From Pseudomonas sp. A34-9 (GTDB taxonomy: Bacteria; Pseudomonadota; Gammaproteobacteria; Pseudomonadales; Pseudomonadaceae): a stretch of DNA of 64,000 bases. The stretch spans positions 5,959,001-6,023,000 of the forward strand of contig NZ_CP119967.1 in the NCBI RefSeq assembly GCF_029543085.1, read 5' to 3'. Both the position numbers and the translations under genes were made by a program. The notes under the pieces are model-generated. The model did not search any database. It was not told the DNA's origin and was given only the letters and a program-made list of their open reading frames with translations. Below, one piece after another: positions 61,094 to 64,000 of this stretch (position 1 is the first letter of the stretch; each line of letters begins with the position of its first letter).

Positions 61094-62038
61094 ATGAAAC
61101 GACTGATCAGCAGCTGTGTTCTTGCACTCAGCGGTACCGCTTTCTTGAGCGCCAGCGTCATGGCGGCCGACCCGGCATCGTGCCAGAACGTACGCATGGG
61201 CGTGGTCAACTGGACCGACGTGATCGCCACCAGTGCCATGACCCAGGTCCTGCTCGACGGCCTCGGCTACAACACCAAACAGACCAGCGCCTCCCAGCAA
61301 ATCATTTTCGCCGGGATCCGCGATCAGCGCCTGGACTTGTTCCTCGGTTACTGGAACCCGCTGATGACCCAGACCATCACCCCGTTCGTCGATGCCAATC
61401 AGGTCAAAGTACTTGAAGCGCCGAGCCTGAAAGACGCCCGCGCCACTCTCGCGGTGCCGACTTATCTGGCGGACAAAGGCCTGAAAACCTTCGCCGACAT
61501 CGCCAAGTTCGAAAAGGAACTGGGTGGAAAAATCTACGGCATCGAGCCAGGCTCGGGCGCCAACACGCAAATCAAGGCGATGATCGCCAAGAACCAGTTC
61601 GGCCTCGGCAAGTTCCAGTTGGTCGAGTCCAGCGAAGCCGGGATGCTTGCCGCCGTCGACCGCGCCGTGCGCCGTAAAGAAGCCGTGGTGTTCTTCGGCT
61701 GGGCGCCACACCCGATGAACGTCAACGTCAAGATGACCTATTTGACCGGCAGCGATGACGCCCTCGGCCCGAACGAAGGCATGGCCACCGTGTGGACGGT
61801 GACCGCGCCGAAATACGCCGAGCAGTGCCCGAACGTGGGCCGTCTGCTGACCAACCTGACGTTCACCGCCGAAGACGAGAGCCGGATGATGCAGCCGCTG
61901 CTCGATCACAAGGACGCCTTCGAATCGGCCAGGCAATGGCTCAAGGATCACCCGGAAGACAAGCAGCGCTGGCTTGAGGGTGTGACCACGTTCGATGGCA
62001 AACCGGCCGCTGAAAACCTGCAGCTGACCAGTAAATAA
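61094..62038 (+). CDS. caiX: Carnitine-binding periplasmic protein CaiX (OpuAC family)
   Basis: A 314-residue substrate-binding protein of an ABC quaternary-amine transporter. Signal peptide about 1-24 (ending SVMA), then VRMGVVNWTDVIATSAMTQV and DLFLGYWNPLMTQTITPF, where aromatic residues bind the trimethylammonium group, and VVFFGWAPHPMNVNVKMTYL. It delivers carnitine to a shared permease elsewhere (CbcWV in P. aeruginosa). GAGGA precedes ATG 61094. It heads the carnitine operon. Confidence 0.94.
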   Translation: MKRLISSCVLALSGTAFLSASVMAADPASCQNVRMGVVNWTDVIATSAMTQVLLDGLGYNTKQTSASQQIIFAGIRDQRLDLFLGYWNPLMTQTITPFVDANQVKVLEAPSLKDARATLAVPTYLADKGLKTFADIAKFEKELGGKIYGIEPGSGANTQIKAMIAKNQFGLGKFQLVESSEAGMLAAVDRAVRRKEAVVFFGWAPHPMNVNVKMTYLTGSDDALGPNEGMATVWTVTAPKYAEQCPNVGRLLTNLTFTAEDESRMMQPLLDHKDAFESARQWLKDHPEDKQRWLEGVTTFDGKPAAENLQLTSK

Positions 62039-62050
62039 CCCTCTTATTTA

Positions 62051-62093
62051 AAGGCCCCTCACCCTGGCCCTCTCCCATAGGGAGAGGGGCCTT
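62051..62093. terminator. Palindrome after caiX, solo end of the MITE-like repeat
   Basis: AAGGCCCCTC...GAGGGGCCTT with an inner CCCTCTCC/GGGAGAGGG pairing. The sequence matches one end of the 180-base elements at 11252 and 39156. It could terminate or attenuate transcription between caiX and cdhC. Confidence 0.5.
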
Positions 62094-62158
62094 ACCGAAG
62101 CTTCGCAGCCGCGAAAAGGGCTGCGGACAGACCCATCACGCCTGAAGGAAACCGCACC

Positions 62159-63046
62159 ATGAACCACGACGTCATCATCACCTGCGCACTCACCGGTGCT
62201 GGCGACACGACCGCCAAGAGCCCGCACGTGCCGGTCACCCCGAAACAAATCGCTGCAGCTGCGGTGGAAGCAGCCAAGGCCGGCGCCACCGTGGTGCACT
62301 GCCATGTGCGCGACCCGCAGACCGGCAAGTTCAGCCGTGACGTGGCGCTGTACCGCGAAGTGATGGAGCGCATCCGTGAGGCGGACGTAGACATCATCGT
62401 CAACCTCACCGCCGGCATGGGCGGCGACCTGGAAATCGGCGCCGGCGAAAACCCGATGGAGTTCGGCCCGAACACCGATCTGGTTGGCCCGCTGACCCGT
62501 CTCGCCCACGTCGAAGCACTGCTGCCGGAAATCTGCACTCTCGATTGCGGCACCCTGAACTTCGGCGATGGCGACACTATTTACGTCTCCACTCCGGCGC
62601 AACTGCGGGCCGGCGCCAAGCGCATCACCGAGCTGGGCGTGAAGGCCGAGCTGGAAATTTTCGACACCGGTCACCTGTGGTTCGCCAAGCAGATGATCAA
62701 GGAAGGTTTGCTCGATAACCCGTTGTTCCAGCTGTGCCTGGGCATCCCGTGGGGCGCACCGGCGGACACCACGACCATGAAGGCCATGGTCGATAACTTG
62801 CCGGCGGATGCGGTGTGGGCCGGGTTCGGGATTGGCCGGATGCAGATGCCGATGGCCGCGCAAGCGGTGCTGCTGGGCGGCAACGTGCGGGTCGGGCTGG
62901 AAGACAATCTATGGCTGGACAAGGGCGTGCTGGCGACCAACGGCCAACTGGTCGAACGCGCCACCGAGATCCTCAGCCGCCTCGGTGCCCGCGTGCTGAC
63001 CCCGGCGGAAGGCCGCAAGAAAATGGGCCTGACCCAGCGCGGCTAA
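62159..63046 (+). CDS. cdhC: Dehydrocarnitine cleavage enzyme CdhC (BKACE family)
   Basis: A 295-residue beta-keto acid cleavage enzyme that splits 3-dehydrocarnitine with acetyl-CoA to give betainyl-CoA and acetoacetate. The zinc His pair is in [15 protein letters not shown], with [15 protein letters not shown] and [19 protein letters not shown] as family stretches. The upstream region contains AAGGA. It lies between caiX and cdhA as in P. aeruginosa (PA5387). Confidence 0.94.
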   Translation: MNHDVIITCALTGAGDTTAKSPHVPVTPKQIAAAAVEAAKAGATVVHCHVRDPQTGKFSRDVALYREVMERIREADVDIIVNLTAGMGGDLEIGAGENPMEFGPNTDLVGPLTRLAHVEALLPEICTLDCGTLNFGDGDTIYVSTPAQLRAGAKRITELGVKAELEIFDTGHLWFAKQMIKEGLLDNPLFQLCLGIPWGAPADTTTMKAMVDNLPADAVWAGFGIGRMQMPMAAQAVLLGGNVRVGLEDNLWLDKGVLATNGQLVERATEILSRLGARVLTPAEGRKKMGLTQRG

Positions 63047-63090
63047 CCCTCAGCTCAAAAAACGGGGCTCTGACTGCCCGCCAATTTCAC

Positions 63091-63179
63091 CTGTAGGAGC
63101 TGCCGAAGGCTGCGATCTTTTGACTTTGACTTTTAGAAGCAAGATCAAAGGATCGCAGCCTTCGGCAGCTCCTACAGGG
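63091..63179. repeat. REPIN, GATCGCAGCC family (outward arrangement)
   Basis: CTGTAGGAGCTGCCGAAGGC and its inverse around about 30 bases, inserted between cdhC and cdhA. Confidence 0.9.
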
Positions 63180-63204
63180 ATCACCCAATCTTCAGGAAAT
63201 CACC

Positions 63205-64000
63205 ATGAGCTTTATCACCGAAATCAAAACCTTCGCCGCGCTGGGCAGCGGTGTCATCGGCAGCGGCTGGGTGGCCCGCGCCCTCGCCCATGGCCTCGAC
63301 GTGGTGGCCTGGGATCCGGCCCCCGGCGCCGAAGCAGCACTGCGCAAGCGCGTGGCCAATGCCTGGGGCGCGCTGGAGAAAAACGGCCTGGCGCCGGGCG
63401 CGTCGCAAGAGCGTCTGCGCTTTGTCGCGACCATCGAAGAGTGTGTGCGCGATGCCGACTTCATTCAGGAAAGCGCCCCGGAACGTCTGGAGCTGAAACT
63501 CGATCTGCACAGCAAAATCAGCGCTGCGGCCAAGCCCAATGCGCTGATCGGTTCGAGCACTTCCGGTCTGCTGCCAAGCGAGTTTTACGAGAGTTCAACG
63601 CACCCGGAGCGTTGCGTGGTTGGCCACCCGTTCAACCCGGTTTATCTGCTGCCATTGGTCGAAGTCGTCGGTGGCAGGAACACCGCACCGGAAGCCGTGC
63701 AGGCGGCCATGAAAGTTTATGAGTCCCTCGGCATGCGCCCGTTGCACGTACGCAAGGAAGTGCCCGGCTTCATCGCCGACCGCTTGCTCGAAGCGTTGTG
63801 GCGTGAGGCGCTGCATCTGGTGAATGACGGCGTGGCGACCACGGGCGAGATCGACGATGCGATTCGGTTTGGCGCAGGTTTGCGCTGGTCGTTCATGGGC
63901 ACGTTCCTGACCTACACGTTGGCCGGTGGTGACGCGGGCATGCGCCACTTCATGTCGCAATTCGGCCCGGCGTTGCAGTTGCCGTGGACGTATCTGCCAG
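63205..64000 (+). CDS. cdhA: L-carnitine dehydrogenase CdhA, partial (3' end cut by the window)
   Basis: 265 codons before the window ends, open throughout. An NAD domain of the 3-hydroxyacyl-CoA dehydrogenase family, with [20 protein letters not shown] at the N-terminus, [20 protein letters not shown] and [17 protein letters not shown], followed by the helical domain ([19 protein letters not shown]). It oxidises carnitine to 3-dehydrocarnitine. ATG 63205 is preceded by AGGAAATC. The order cdhC-cdhA matches P. aeruginosa. Confidence 0.94.
   Translation, partial: MSFITEIKTFAALGSGVIGSGWVARALAHGLDVVAWDPAPGAEAALRKRVANAWGALEKNGLAPGASQERLRFVATIEECVRDADFIQESAPERLELKLDLHSKISAAAKPNALIGSSTSGLLPSEFYESSTHPERCVVGHPFNPVYLLPLVEVVGGRNTAPEAVQAAMKVYESLGMRPLHVRKEVPGFIADRLLEALWREALHLVNDGVATTGEIDDAIRFGAGLRWSFMGTFLTYTLAGGDAGMRHFMSQFGPALQLPWTYLP

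Overview
This 64 kb window looks like a chromosome segment of a Pseudomonas of the fluorescens group. The evidence is high-GC coding bias, dense gene packing, many Pseudomonas-type REP palindromes, and gene sets and local orders that I recall from P. aeruginosa: the rarD / glcB / FecI-FecR-receptor / GST / creBCD neighbourhood, and the glycine betaine and carnitine catabolism region. No rRNA, tRNA, CRISPR array, prophage or intact insertion sequence was seen.

Layout. 1-11247: the tail of a TOBE-domain protein, a PhoX-type phosphatase, the SrkA kinase, the RarD permease, the GcvR regulator, malate synthase G, a one-domain response regulator, and a CBS/DUF294 protein coupled to a DnaQ-like exonuclease. 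11542-17860: an iron-acquisition unit with an ECF sigma factor, a FecR-type regulator, a TonB siderophore receptor, a PepSY membrane protein and a tiny membrane protein, followed by a glutathione S-transferase. 18042-26755: CreD/CreC/CreB, a retropepsin-like protease, an acyltransferase, a DUF2780 protein, an ECF sigma/anti-sigma pair, and two orphan small genes.

27010-63999 is largely a metabolic region for methylated amines. Carnitine goes through CdhA/CdhC (with CaiX binding protein and CdhR regulator) to glycine betaine. GbcAB removes the first methyl group to give dimethylglycine. DgcAB with a dedicated EtfAB pair gives sarcosine. The heterotetrameric sarcosine oxidase SoxBDAG gives glycine. 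GlyA, the threonine aldolase, PurU and FdhA handle glycine, folate-bound one-carbon units and formaldehyde. The run is interrupted at 42186-48941 by an apparently accessory trio: a metallophosphoesterase, a membrane-anchored dihaem cytochrome c, and a GMC oxidoreductase fused to an alpha/beta hydrolase.

The most unusual signal is a repeated non-coding element with a fixed architecture: T6-GATC, 12 bases, GCCACG beginning a hairpin, 32 bases, then a perfect DnaA box (TTATCCACA). Three full units and one degenerate unit lie in tandem at 49.26-49.88 kb with 182/182/150-base spacing. Two related units lie 45 kb away at 4.38-4.57 kb, one of them keeping the same 54-base spacing. The window holds at least 12 perfect DnaA boxes, about 0.5 expected by chance, and eight of them fall in 2.9 kb. 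The mismatches in the hairpin stems become G-U pairs only in the minus-strand transcript, so both a DnaA-titration role and a structured RNA are worth testing.

Intergenic space is otherwise dominated by four repeat families: a REPIN-like 'GATCGCAGCC' family (8 sites), a 'GCGAGCAGGCTCGC' family (7 sites), a 'GTTCCCACGCTCTGCGTGGG' family (4 sites, two of them identical and flanking soxG), and an approximately 180-base MITE-like element (2 copies plus one end).
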